Below are positions 1-6,647 of a DNA stretch of 7,510 bases, in pieces; the stretch's first letter is position 1; each line of letters begins with the position of its first letter. The notes below the pieces were generated by a model that did not search any database, had not been told where the DNA came from, and saw nothing but the letters and a program-made list of their open reading frames with translations. The position numbers were made by a program, and so were the translations under genes. The DNA is from Verrucomicrobiaceae bacterium (GTDB lineage: Bacteria; Verrucomicrobiota; Verrucomicrobiae; Verrucomicrobiales; Akkermansiaceae): positions 1 through 7,510 of the forward strand of contig CANBTO010000238.1 in the NCBI GenBank assembly GCA_947372405.1. The letters run 5' to 3'.

Positions 1-539
1 CAATCCACCTGCGGCTTGTCCAGAAAGACTTGGAAACATCGGATCTTCGGCAGCTTGAGCGCGACACCGGACGCGACGAGCGCCACATCGCCGGGGTCCG
101 GGGCCGCCACCGGTGGCTGGCCGTTCATTCCTTGGATCGGCATCCCGCCAAGTGGCAGTGCAAAACGTTTTTTCTGCCCGGGCAAAAGATCCGCGCCGCC
201 TTGCTTGCCTTCTTTTGGATTGCTGGCGGAGTCCACCCGCAGGTTGATCCGCACCGGCTTGTCGCCGGGATTCTCCACGGTGAGGCCAAGATACAGAAAC
301 CCGGACCAATCCGGATCAAACGCCGCTTTCACCGCATCGAAGAGCATGTGTGGGTAATCGGCTCCCTGATGGAATACCACTTTGGCAACCGTGCCACTTG
401 CGCCTTCGACGAGTTCGGCATCCGCATGATCGAACGCGGCGCGGGTGAGCGAACCGGGCTCGGGTTGATAGAGAATCCTGTCAGCTTCGGCGGCAGACAA
501 TGCGGCCACGCTGGCGGCGATGAGCAGCAAGGGTTTCAT
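1..539 (-). CDS. Secreted protein, N-terminal part; resembles the N-terminal beta-sandwich region of GH50 agarase-type proteins (partial)
   Basis: An open frame runs from an ATG at 539 off the left edge with no stop, giving about 179 residues. It begins with a signal peptide (MKPLLLIAASVAALSAAEA, likely cut near residue 19). The visible part looks like a carbohydrate-binding-type beta-sandwich: the pattern DWSGFLYLGLTVENPGDKPV, then INLRVDS, then LLPGQKKRFALPL, then GMNGQPPV and IRCFQVFLDKP. In order and spacing this recalls the segment that precedes the catalytic barrel in GH50 beta-agarases and related verrucomicrobial and planctomycete proteins. That match is from memory of the pattern. 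No catalytic domain is in the window, so enzyme activity cannot be claimed. The start lies 12 nt after the pyk stop on the same strand, so cotranscription is likely. There is no Shine-Dalgarno sequence. An overlapping plus-strand frame at 30-599 is treated as a shadow. Confidence 0.72.
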   Translation of the reverse strand, partial: MKPLLLIAASVAALSAAEADRILYQPEPGSLTRAAFDHADAELVEGASGTVAKVVFHQGADYPHMLFDAVKAAFDPDWSGFLYLGLTVENPGDKPVRINLRVDSASNPKEGKQGGADLLPGQKKRFALPLGGMPIQGMNGQPPVAAPDPGDVALVASGVALKLPKIRCFQVFLDKPQVD

Positions 540-551
540 GAGGGGATCGGC

Positions 552-1955
552 CTAAGCATGATGCAGCAGGATCGAGTTCGCGGCAAATTGGTCTGTTAGT
601 ATGTCTGAGACGATCACGAGCGGCGTCCCCGGGCGGACGAGTCCCTCCTTGAGGAGCTGTTCGGCGACCCTCTGGATCGTTTCCTCGACACTTGAGGAAA
701 ACGCGAGCTTCACCGCCTGCACGCCGCGGGTAAGCGCCAGCTTGCGGCAGACCTCCTCTTTCGGCGTCACGGCATAGAAGCCGGACGTGCGCGGGCGCAG
801 CATGGCGATCTGGTTGGCCAGCACACCGCGGCGGGTGAGCACCACGAGGCGGGCGTCCGGCAGCGAATCCGCCAGCGTCACCGCGGCGCGAGCGACCTTC
901 TGGCGCTCGTCACGCAGCAGCATTCCCTGGCCGAAACCCTGGCCGCCGGAGCGTTCGATGCGCGTTGAGATTCTAACAAGCGCCTCCACGCAGCGCTCGG
1001 GATAGCGGCCCACGGAGGTTTCGCCGGAGAGCATCAGCGCATCCGCCTCCTCGTATGCGGCGTTCATCACATCAGTCACCTCGGCGCGCGTCGGCGTGGG
1101 GTTGGTGATCATCGATTCCAACAACTGGGTGGCCACGATCACGCGGGTGCCCAGTTCGTGGCAGCGCTTGATGATGCGGCGCTGGAGCAACGGCAGTTCC
1201 TCGAACTCCACCTCGGTGCCGAGATCGCCGCGCGCGATCATGATCACGTCCGCCTCACCGATGATCGCGTCGATGTTGCGGATGGCCTCCTGATCCTCGA
1301 TCTTGGCAATGATCTGAGCGTTGCCTTCGAGCGCCTTCATCGCCTGCCGCAGCTCGCGGACGTGGGCGGCGTCCCTGACGAACGAGCCCGCGATGTAGTC
1401 CGCGCCGTGTTCGACGGCAAGCGCGAGGTCCTTGTGGTCTTTTGCTGTTAGGGCGGGCAGGTTGAGGCGCACGCCCGGCAGGTTGATGTGGCGGCGGGAA
1501 CCCATGGAACCCGGCGTGCGCACGTTGCAGAGAATGCGGTCCGCTTCCACCGCGTCGATACGCATGAGCAGCGCTCCGTTGTCCACTACCAGCGTGTTGC
1601 CCACGGAGACGTCGCCCATGAGTCCGTCATAGTTCACGGTGGTGGATTTCTCGACGCTGGGCGCGGTGCCTTCCTTGCGGAACTCGACGGTGTCCCCCTC
1701 CGCCAGCGTATAGGGTGCGGGAAGGTCACCGGTGCGGATCGACGGCCCTGTTAGATCGAAGAGCACGGCGATGTGCTCGCCGCGCTTCTCCGCCAGGCGA
1801 CGGATGATCTTCACGAGGCTGGCGGCCCAGTCGTGTTTGGCATGACTCATGTTCAGGCGGAACACGTTGGTGCCGGCGTCCATGAGCTTGCCGATCATTT
1901 CCTCGGATTCCGTGGCGGGACCGAGCGTGCAGATGATTTTGGTCTTTCGGGACAT
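552..1955 (-). CDS. pyk: Pyruvate kinase
   Basis: Cytoplasmic glycolytic enzyme that transfers phosphate from PEP to ADP, giving pyruvate and ATP. The 467 residues match the usual bacterial length of about 470. The N-terminal TKIICTLGPA is followed by VFRLNMSHA (Arg33, Asn35, Ser37: nucleotide and K+ site). The lid domain B spans roughly residues 76-170. Then come AKIEDQEAI (catalytic Lys218, metal ligand Glu220), MIARGDLGTE (Asp244) and VIVATQLLESM (Thr276), followed by NPTPTRAEVTDV and LMLSGETSVGRYP. The C-terminal allosteric-type domain covers about 345-467. The segment usually written DTKGPEIR reads DLTGPSIR here; the Arg is kept and variation at the other positions is known. The protein ends HHA with a TAG stop, with no PEP-utiliser extension. 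The ATG start precedes the canonical SRKTKI opening and has no Shine-Dalgarno. All three CTA leucine codons (68, 169, 453) lie in the dispersed heptamer CTAACAG. Confidence 0.97.
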   Translation of the reverse strand: MSRKTKIICTLGPATESEEMIGKLMDAGTNVFRLNMSHAKHDWAASLVKIIRRLAEKRGEHIAVLFDLTGPSIRTGDLPAPYTLAEGDTVEFRKEGTAPSVEKSTTVNYDGLMGDVSVGNTLVVDNGALLMRIDAVEADRILCNVRTPGSMGSRRHINLPGVRLNLPALTAKDHKDLALAVEHGADYIAGSFVRDAAHVRELRQAMKALEGNAQIIAKIEDQEAIRNIDAIIGEADVIMIARGDLGTEVEFEELPLLQRRIIKRCHELGTRVIVATQLLESMITNPTPTRAEVTDVMNAAYEEADALMLSGETSVGRYPERCVEALVRISTRIERSGGQGFGQGMLLRDERQKVARAAVTLADSLPDARLVVLTRRGVLANQIAMLRPRTSGFYAVTPKEEVCRKLALTRGVQAVKLAFSSSVEETIQRVAEQLLKEGLVRPGTPLVIVSDILTDQFAANSILLHHA

Positions 1956-2004
1956 GGCATGCGGGATGTGGGGAAAGGAAGGCTTGGGCTACAGGCAGCG
2001 CGAC

Positions 2005-2010
2005 TAGAAT
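2005..2010 (+). promoter_or_regulatory. Candidate -10 element (TAGAAT) for the 2143 gene
   Basis: TAGAAT matches five of six bases of the sigma-70 -10 consensus. The region where a -35 would sit (about 1983-1989) contains only a weak TTGGGC-like match. If used, transcription would start near 2017, just before the first stem of the inverted-repeat-rich leader. That coincidence is the main support. Confidence 0.25.
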
Positions 2011-2020
2011 CCATGTCCGT

Positions 2021-2092
2021 CGATGCAAGGCAAGCCACGATCTGAAATGCACAGCCTGTGGCAAGGGCCGCGCACATCCCGGCCTTGCATCG
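2021..2092 (+). promoter_or_regulatory. Nested inverted repeats in the divergent pyk / secreted-protein intergenic region (possible structured 5' leader)
   Basis: CGATGCAAGGC (2021-2031) is perfectly complementary to GCCTTGCATCG (2082-2092), an 11-bp stem. Inside it GCCAC (2034-2038) can pair with GTGGC (2058-2062). GCAAGGGCCG (2061-2070) can instead pair with CGGCCTTGC (2080-2088) with one bulged base, which competes with the outer stem. As RNA in front of the 2143 gene this could switch between two folds. As DNA it could be an operator or a degenerate repeat between divergent promoters. I do not recognise a known riboswitch or RNA family. Confidence 0.4.
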
Positions 2093-2095
2093 CGA

Positions 2096-2133
2096 CCGCT
2101 TTCGCGAAATGCTCCGCCAGACTGCGAAAGCGG
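2096..2133 (+). promoter_or_regulatory. 10-bp inverted repeat just upstream of the 2143 start codon, overlapping a TTTCGCGAAA palindrome
   Basis: CCGCTTTCGC (2096-2105) and GCGAAAGCGG (2124-2133) are perfect inverted repeats separated by 18 nt. The left arm overlaps the perfect palindrome TTTCGCGAAA (2100-2109). The right arm ends 9 nt before the ATG at 2143, where a ribosome would bind. It may be a leader hairpin affecting translation or a protein-binding site with a repeated GCGAAA half-site. The sequence does not decide between these. Confidence 0.4.
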
Positions 2134-2142
2134 AATCAACCC

Positions 2143-3408
2143 ATGAAACACACCTTCATCCTGCCCCTGGCCTGCGTTGCTCTAACAGCCACCGCTTTTT
2201 CACAGAACCCGTCCGCGGCCTACGAACTGGGCGTGCCGCTCAATACTGCGGATCTTCTTCCCGCCGGGCTCATGCACGGCCAGTCCCACCGCGTGAGAGA
2301 CCAGGCGGTCACCGATGGGTTCATGGCGCATTTCACCATCGACAGCGACTTCGGCACCTTCGAGGCCACCGGCGTGCCGCAGGTGAAACACCGGATCGCG
2401 GAGATCGAAGCCATCCGCAAACTCGTGGAAACCTCGAAGGGCGACCTCTTCGCCGAAGGCCTCAAGCGCTCCATCGAGCAACCGATCGATGCCGTCAAAA
2501 ACATCGTCAAGAACCCGGTGGGCTCGATCAAGCAGGCACCGAAAACCGTGGGCCATTTCTTCAGCAAGGTCGGCTCGTCCGTGGCTCAAGGTGCGGAAAA
2601 GGTGAAACGCGGCGCCAGCGGCAAGGAACCGGAACCGACCGCAGGTGAGATCGGCAGTGGCATCGGCAACGCCGCGAAAAACGCCGCCGGATTCGACAAG
2701 GCGAAGCTCGACACCGCCAAGCAGTTAGGCGTGGACCCTTACTCGGACAACGCCCGCTTGCAGGAGGAAATGGACAAGGTCACCTGGGCCTTCTTCGCCG
2801 GCGGCCTGCCGCTGAGAATCGGCGCGGCCGTGGCCTCCGCCGGGATCGCCGTGGCCGCCACCAACATGGTCGGCATCCCGGAAGACACCTACGCGCTCAC
2901 CCAGTCCGAACTCGCCCTGCGCGACGGCCGCTCGCTTTCCGCCATGGGCATTAAGGATCCGGACATCCGGGCCTTCCAGATCCAGAAGAACCTCAGCACC
3001 ACCCGCCGCCACCGGATGGTTCGATCGCTGGAGGCTCTCCCCCACGCCGCTGGACGTGGGCGCATCATCCTGCTGGCCAATTCCTGTTCCAGCCCCGAGC
3101 AGGCGGACTTCCTCATCGGCGCGCTCGGCATGCTGGCGGAGCGCCAGAGCTCCGGTGCCGCGGATTACAAGAGCCTGCATGTTTTCGGACGGCTGCCCGG
3201 CGCCATTACCGCCGCCGGCACGCTCGAAGTGCCCGCGCCCGTGGATCATGTCACGTGGACCGAACAGGTCGCCGGCTTCGCCAAACGCAATGATCTCGGC
3301 ACGCTGCCGAAAGTCCTCGTCCACACCGGAGACTTCTCGCCCGCCGCCGAAGCCGGCCTCACCACCGCCGGCTGGACGAGCATCGCCGTGCCTTATCCGG
3401 CGAGGTGA
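2143..3408 (+). CDS. Secreted conserved hypothetical protein
   Basis: The protein has 421 residues and a clear signal peptide (MKHTFILPLACVALTATAFS, cut near residue 20), so it is probably periplasmic or outer-membrane associated. The start at 2143 is chosen over the in-frame ATG at 2023 because only the former places a signal peptide at the N-terminus and because 2021-2133 is occupied by inverted repeats. A lysine-rich amphipathic stretch lies at about 116-158. KQLGVDPYSDNARLQEEMD follows, then a small-residue hydrophobic segment (about 219-244) that could insert in or lie on a membrane. The C-terminal part contains HVTWTEQ and HTGDFSPAAEAGLTTAGW. These landmarks recall a widespread family of uncharacterised exported proteins of about 400 residues, also found in proteobacteria. 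I know no assigned function. Its only CTA codon (Leu14) lies in a CTAACAG heptamer. Confidence 0.88.
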   Translation: MKHTFILPLACVALTATAFSQNPSAAYELGVPLNTADLLPAGLMHGQSHRVRDQAVTDGFMAHFTIDSDFGTFEATGVPQVKHRIAEIEAIRKLVETSKGDLFAEGLKRSIEQPIDAVKNIVKNPVGSIKQAPKTVGHFFSKVGSSVAQGAEKVKRGASGKEPEPTAGEIGSGIGNAAKNAAGFDKAKLDTAKQLGVDPYSDNARLQEEMDKVTWAFFAGGLPLRIGAAVASAGIAVAATNMVGIPEDTYALTQSELALRDGRSLSAMGIKDPDIRAFQIQKNLSTTRRHRMVRSLEALPHAAGRGRIILLANSCSSPEQADFLIGALGMLAERQSSGAADYKSLHVFGRLPGAITAAGTLEVPAPVDHVTWTEQVAGFAKRNDLGTLPKVLVHTGDFSPAAEAGLTTAGWTSIAVPYPAR

Positions 3409-3436
3409 TATTTGTTAGATCAAGATTCGCTGGAAT

Positions 3437-3486
3437 GGCGGATGGCCGCCTTGAAATGATTCAACGGAGATTCTCCAGAATCTCCG
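3437..3486. terminator. Candidate bidirectional terminator hairpins between convergent genes
   Basis: CGGAGATTCT (3465-3474) and AGAATCTCCG (3477-3486) form a perfect 10-bp inverted repeat with a 2-nt centre. A smaller hairpin, GGCGG/CCGCC with a 4-nt loop, lies at 3437-3450. The larger stem overlaps the last codons of the minus-strand gene ending at 3461 and lies 56 nt past the stop at 3408. Neither hairpin has a U-rich tail in either direction, so Rho-independent activity is uncertain. Position between converging stops is the main argument. Confidence 0.45.
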
Positions 3487-4915
3487 CCTTCACCCGCAAT
3501 GGCTTGGTTACAGCGCCATTCCCTGATCCGCCCATGATCTCGGCAAACTTCCCGGCATGCAGGGTAAGCGCGGTAGTGATGGCTTGTTTGTGTTTGGGAT
3601 CGGGCTCATCCAAGTAAACAAGGCGGAGATCCACCAAGTCATTCTCCTCGCCAATAGTTGGCTCGATTTCCATCGATCTCGAATCCTTCCCGCTCAATGA
3701 GCGAGTTAAGCTGCTCTTCAGTCCTGATCGTGTAACCAATCGTGACTGACCGATTCCTTCCACGCTCACGACAACATGTTTGGTTTGCAATATGCAACCA
3801 GGCATAAGCAAAGCCTCGAACATATCCATTCGGGTTTCATCGTCCGTATAGAAAAACATCTTCTGCATAAGCGGATCGTATCCGGCAAAATCGGCATCAT
3901 TCATGGCGATTCCTGCTTTTTTGATGATTTCTCGTGTATCCCAAACCGGCCTTGGCAGCCATGCCCTGAGGTTTTCCGGGGCCATGACTTCCTTGAGTTT
4001 GAGTGTGTCCTGGATGGCCTCGGGCGGCATCGTGAAGGGATCGAATTCCTTCGCGGGTTCCGAGCCCGAAGCTGATAATTCCGAGAGTATGCTTGGATCC
4101 ATCCCCTGGATAAGCAGGCAGCCCTTTTCTCCGATGCGTTGCCTTGTGAGTTCCGTGTGCTCCGGAACGAGCGGTTCGGCAGCAGTTCCTTTTTGGATCA
4201 ACACGCATTCATCCGGAGGAGTGCCATCGATCAATTCGACACGGCCGGACACCCTGCAATCCAGCCCGGTGGTTCCATCGAAGTCCCTGGCGACCCAGAC
4301 GGGAACCCTGCTTTTCAGGGTGAGGCCGCAGTTGAAATCCAGCCGTGGAAGATCGCGCACCGTGCAAGAGGCAGCCAATTGGAGATCCACGACAGATTCG
4401 CCAGCGGTCACATTGCCATCCATCGTGATCTCCGAGGAATCCACCTTTCGGGAGGTCTTGAAATCTCGGCCTGAGCGCGAAACAAAGGTGAGAGAGGAGA
4501 CAGGAATGGATTTCCCGGATGGACCAGCAATATCGGCGGGCACTTCGAAAAAATCCGTGGTGATCCGGCACTGCTTTGGCATTTGGTCGATGCGGAGTTC
4601 TTGATGAAGATGCCAGATGCTCCTCCAATCGGCTTTCGTCACGAGGCGTTCGGTGCTTGCGTTCCAAACCGCCCATTCCAGAGGAGGATCGATCTTGCTG
4701 CCATTTACGATCGCAATTTCCTTCAAATCCCACAACTCGTCGCCTTCCTTGAAAAACGGCGATGCCTCGGGCGCGGATTTCAAGCGCACGACACCCGGGG
4801 ATTCCTTGTCTCGATACGTATAGCTGGAGAGCGGCACCTTCCACGCCACGATTTCGGCAGCGAAACAGGGCAATGACATCAGCCCGCACAAAACCCACAG
4901 TAGCAGCCTTTTCAC
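3461..4915 (-). CDS. Secreted hypothetical protein with two similar halves
   Basis: The protein has 484 residues. The start is a GTG at 4915; the frame is closed by a TAA two codons further upstream, so no earlier start exists. A signal peptide spans residues 1-20 (MKRLLLWVLCGLMSLPCFAA). I do not recognise the family. Two regions, about 62-205 and 325-460, share an order of motifs. WDLKEI with EWAVWNASTERL parallels WDTREI with KMFFYTDDETRM. ITTDFFEVP parallels LQTKHVVVSV. SRSGRDFKTSR then VVDLQLAAS parallels TRSGLKSSLTR then LVDLRLVYL. GLTLKSRVPVWV parallels ALTLHAGKFAEI. This suggests an ancient tandem duplication of a beta-rich exported domain. A loose likeness of the second half to domains around verrucomicrobial secretin-like proteins is a guess. 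Third codon positions are less GC-rich than in pyk or folP. Confidence 0.85.
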   Translation of the reverse strand: MKRLLLWVLCGLMSLPCFAAEIVAWKVPLSSYTYRDKESPGVVRLKSAPEASPFFKEGDELWDLKEIAIVNGSKIDPPLEWAVWNASTERLVTKADWRSIWHLHQELRIDQMPKQCRITTDFFEVPADIAGPSGKSIPVSSLTFVSRSGRDFKTSRKVDSSEITMDGNVTAGESVVDLQLAASCTVRDLPRLDFNCGLTLKSRVPVWVARDFDGTTGLDCRVSGRVELIDGTPPDECVLIQKGTAAEPLVPEHTELTRQRIGEKGCLLIQGMDPSILSELSASGSEPAKEFDPFTMPPEAIQDTLKLKEVMAPENLRAWLPRPVWDTREIIKKAGIAMNDADFAGYDPLMQKMFFYTDDETRMDMFEALLMPGCILQTKHVVVSVEGIGQSRLVTRSGLKSSLTRSLSGKDSRSMEIEPTIGEENDLVDLRLVYLDEPDPKHKQAITTALTLHAGKFAEIMGGSGNGAVTKPLRVKAEILENLR

Positions 4916-5008
4916 GATGCGACTTTAATCAAGGATCTGGTCTGCTGGAAACAGATAAAAGGAATTCGGAAAGCATTTCTCCCGGTCCTCACAGCTGTCC
5001 GTTAAATG

Positions 5009-5125
5009 GCAGGGACCGACCTCCGGGCGGTCCTGCGATTGGGTGGCGAATGAAACGTTCTCAGATCCATCCATGCACGGTAATTCCCTTCCCGTTCTCG
5101 CGGACCGCCCGGAGGATCGGTCCCC
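5009..5125. repeat. Inverted pair of REP-like hairpins between the 4915 start and folP
   Basis: The left unit (5012-5037) and right unit (5099-5124) are reverse complements over about 25 bases, apart from two single-base indels, with a 61-bp spacer. Each unit is itself a hairpin closed by GGACCG and CGGTCC (5013-5018 with 5028-5033; 5102-5107 with 5118-5123). The left stem extends to GCAGG/CCTGC with one bulged G. The core GGACCGACCTCC resembles an intergenic repeat I associate with verrucomicrobial genomes, but that is memory and needs a genome search. The right unit ends 4 nt before the folP stop and could also act as its 3' hairpin. Confidence 0.7.
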
Positions 5126-5128
5126 GCC

Positions 5129-5977
5129 TCACGCATCCAGCGGCACGCCGAGGATCGCTTCCGTCATGCGCAGGGCTTCGAGGTTCGGCCTGACGGCGTG
5201 CACGCGGTGGAGCATCACGCCTTGTTCGCGGGCGCGGGCGGTGAGGGCCACCGTCGGCCAGTCGCGCAAGGTGAGGTCGTCGTCACCGAGCAGTTTGCCG
5301 ATGAAGGATTTCCTGGAGACGCCTAACAGTAATGGCCGTCCCAGCGGGCATAGGTCGTCCAGCGAGCGCAAGAGCGCGAGGTTGTGTTCAAGGTTCTTGC
5401 CGAAGCCGATGCCGGGATCGAAACAAAGCGTTTCCCCCGCGATGCCCGCCGCAACGAGTTCGCGCATGCGTGTTTCGAAGAAACCGCGGACTTCGGCCAC
5501 CACGTCCTGATAATGCGGCGCGCTCTGCATGGTGCGCGGTTCGCCCTGCATGTGCATGACCACCACGCCGCAGCCACTGGTCGCGCAGACGCGTGGCATG
5601 TCCGGGTCCGCGCGCAGGCCGCTCACGTCGTTGACGATGTCCGCACCGGCGGCGAGCGCCTGTTGCGCCACAGCGGCCTTCGATGTGTCGATGGAGATCA
5701 ACCCCGCCCACTCGTCGCGTAGCGCGGTCACCACCGGGACGGTGCGCGCGATTTCATCCTCCGTGGAAACCGGCTCCGCTCCGGGGCGGGTGGATTCGCC
5801 GCCGATGTCGATGATTTCCGCGCCGTCCGCGATCATGCGGCGCGCGTGGGCGAGCGCGGCGGCGTTGCCAGGGTGGTGTCCGCCATCGGAGAATGAATCC
5901 GGAGTGACGTTGAGGATGCCCATCACCCGGGCGCGGCGGGTGAGGTCGGTTCCGCCTCTTCGTGTTTTCCAGATCAT
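5129..5977 (-). CDS. folP: Dihydropteroate synthase
   Basis: Cytoplasmic folate-pathway enzyme that condenses 6-hydroxymethyl-dihydropterin diphosphate with p-aminobenzoate to give dihydropteroate; it is the sulfonamide target. The TIM-barrel family motifs appear in order: VMGILNVTPDSFSDGG (18-33; Asn23), DIGGESTRPG (57-66; Arg64), SIDTSK (Asp97), DIVNDVSG (Asn116), VVVMHMQGEPRTMQ, CFDPGIGFGKN (Asp187), LLLGVSRKSFIG (Lys223) and the terminal RVHAV (Arg258, His260). The usual binding residues are all present. The ATG at 5977 gives 282 residues, the normal length. The frame stays open upstream to 6298, but that extension has no family similarity and would run antisense through the 6029 gene, so it is rejected. 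There is no Shine-Dalgarno. A TTA codon in LLLGV forms the heptamer CTGTTAG. Confidence 0.97.
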   Translation of the reverse strand: MIWKTRRGGTDLTRRARVMGILNVTPDSFSDGGHHPGNAAALAHARRMIADGAEIIDIGGESTRPGAEPVSTEDEIARTVPVVTALRDEWAGLISIDTSKAAVAQQALAAGADIVNDVSGLRADPDMPRVCATSGCGVVVMHMQGEPRTMQSAPHYQDVVAEVRGFFETRMRELVAAGIAGETLCFDPGIGFGKNLEHNLALLRSLDDLCPLGRPLLLGVSRKSFIGKLLGDDDLTLRDWPTVALTARAREQGVMLHRVHAVRPNLEALRMTEAILGVPLDA

Positions 5978-5992
5978 CGGGGAATTGGCGGC

Positions 5993-6021
5993 TTGCAGCG
6001 TCCGCCGGGCACCAGTAGTTT
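5993..6021 (+). promoter_or_regulatory. Weak candidate promoter for the 6029 gene
   Basis: TTGCAG (5993-5998) and TAGTTT (6016-6021) are 17 nt apart but each matches the sigma-70 consensus at only about three positions. If real, the transcript would start at or next to the ATG at 6029 and be leaderless. A GGCGG/CCGCC hairpin (5987-5991 with 6002-6006) overlaps the -35 side. Confidence 0.18.
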
Positions 6022-6028
6022 GCGCCCC

Positions 6029-6613
6029 ATGAACCTGCAAGCAACCTGGAAAATCCTTCTTCTGATGGCCTTGTCCTATGCGCTGCCATGCCTTGCCGGT
6101 GATTTCGACGCGGTTGACGGCCCGAACGTGCGCGTGATGCGTCATGAGGACGGCGCGCGGACCATCTTCACCCGCACTCCGGACAACCGCACGCTCACCA
6201 AGAAGAAGTTCTCGCCCAACGGAGTGCTTGATATGATGACGGTTTACCGGATGGACGCCAACGCCAATCCGATCGGCTGCAAGATTTTCGACGGCCACAG
6301 CGATTTGATGTTCAAGGTGAGCTATGGCTACCGGAAGTCCGACGGACAGCTTGTGGAGGAGCGCATGTTTGATGCCAGGGTGGTCCGAAAGGATCCGAAC
6401 ACCGGCAAGGAAATGCCCATCCAGAGAATTTGTTATGTGTATGACGCGCAGGGGAAGCGCAGCGCGCCGATCGTTTACAACATGCTTCCCGGCAAGACTT
6501 TCGAACAGGTCTTCGGCGTCAAGTCCTCGGCGCTCGAAACCAATCCGTTCAAGAGCGGCGGCACGGATACGCCGAAATCCGCAAACCCCAAGGCCAAGCC
6601 GCTGGGGAAATGA
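6029..6613 (+). CDS. Small secreted hypothetical protein
   Basis: The protein has 194 residues and a signal peptide (WKILLLMALSYALPCLA, cut before GDFDAV). The ATG at 6029 is chosen over an in-frame ATG at 5993 because it puts the basic and hydrophobic part of the signal at the N-terminus. The mature part, about 170 residues, has no further membrane segment. It contains FSPNGVLDMMTVYRMD, then GCKIFDGHSDLMFKVSYGYR, then IQRICYVYDAQGKRSAP. The regular YRMD.. and YVYDAQGK strand-and-turn spacing suggests a beta-rich fold. The tail is rich in Pro, Lys, Gly and Ser and probably disordered. I know no function. It starts 51 bp from the divergent folP start and precedes acylphosphatase on the same strand by 34 nt, so the two probably share a transcript. 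Confidence 0.85.
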   Translation: MNLQATWKILLLMALSYALPCLAGDFDAVDGPNVRVMRHEDGARTIFTRTPDNRTLTKKKFSPNGVLDMMTVYRMDANANPIGCKIFDGHSDLMFKVSYGYRKSDGQLVEERMFDARVVRKDPNTGKEMPIQRICYVYDAQGKRSAPIVYNMLPGKTFEQVFGVKSSALETNPFKSGGTDTPKSANPKAKPLGK

Positions 6614-6647
6614 GCCAAGTGGCTGGATGGAGCTGTTTCATCATGAC

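Noticed and set aside
30..599. Plus-strand open frame of 189 codons over the left end
   Set aside because: It is antisense to the frame with a signal peptide and beta-sandwich motifs and overlaps the conserved end of pyk; its protein is rich in Arg and Gly with no recognisable motif.
2023..2142. N-terminal extension of the 2143 gene to an ATG at 2023
   Set aside because: It would bury the signal peptide 40 residues inside the protein and translate through the inverted repeats.
2725..3324. Minus-strand frame of 199 codons inside the 2143 gene
   Set aside because: Antisense shadow caused by high GC at third positions; its composition (Gly, Ala, Arg, His) has no motif.
3903..4604. Plus-strand frame of 233 codons, and a minus-strand frame at 4209-4898, inside the 3461 gene
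   Set aside because: Both are shadows of the 484-residue secreted protein; neither has a signal peptide, domain motif or plausible start context.
5012..5124. Inverted REP-like pair as a CRISPR array or transposon end
   Set aside because: There are only two units in opposite orientation, no regular spacers, no target duplication seen and no transposase frame between them.
5978..6298. N-terminal extension of folP to an upstream ATG at 6298
   Set aside because: It would add 107 residues without family similarity and run antisense through the 6029 gene; the ATG at 5977 gives the normal length.
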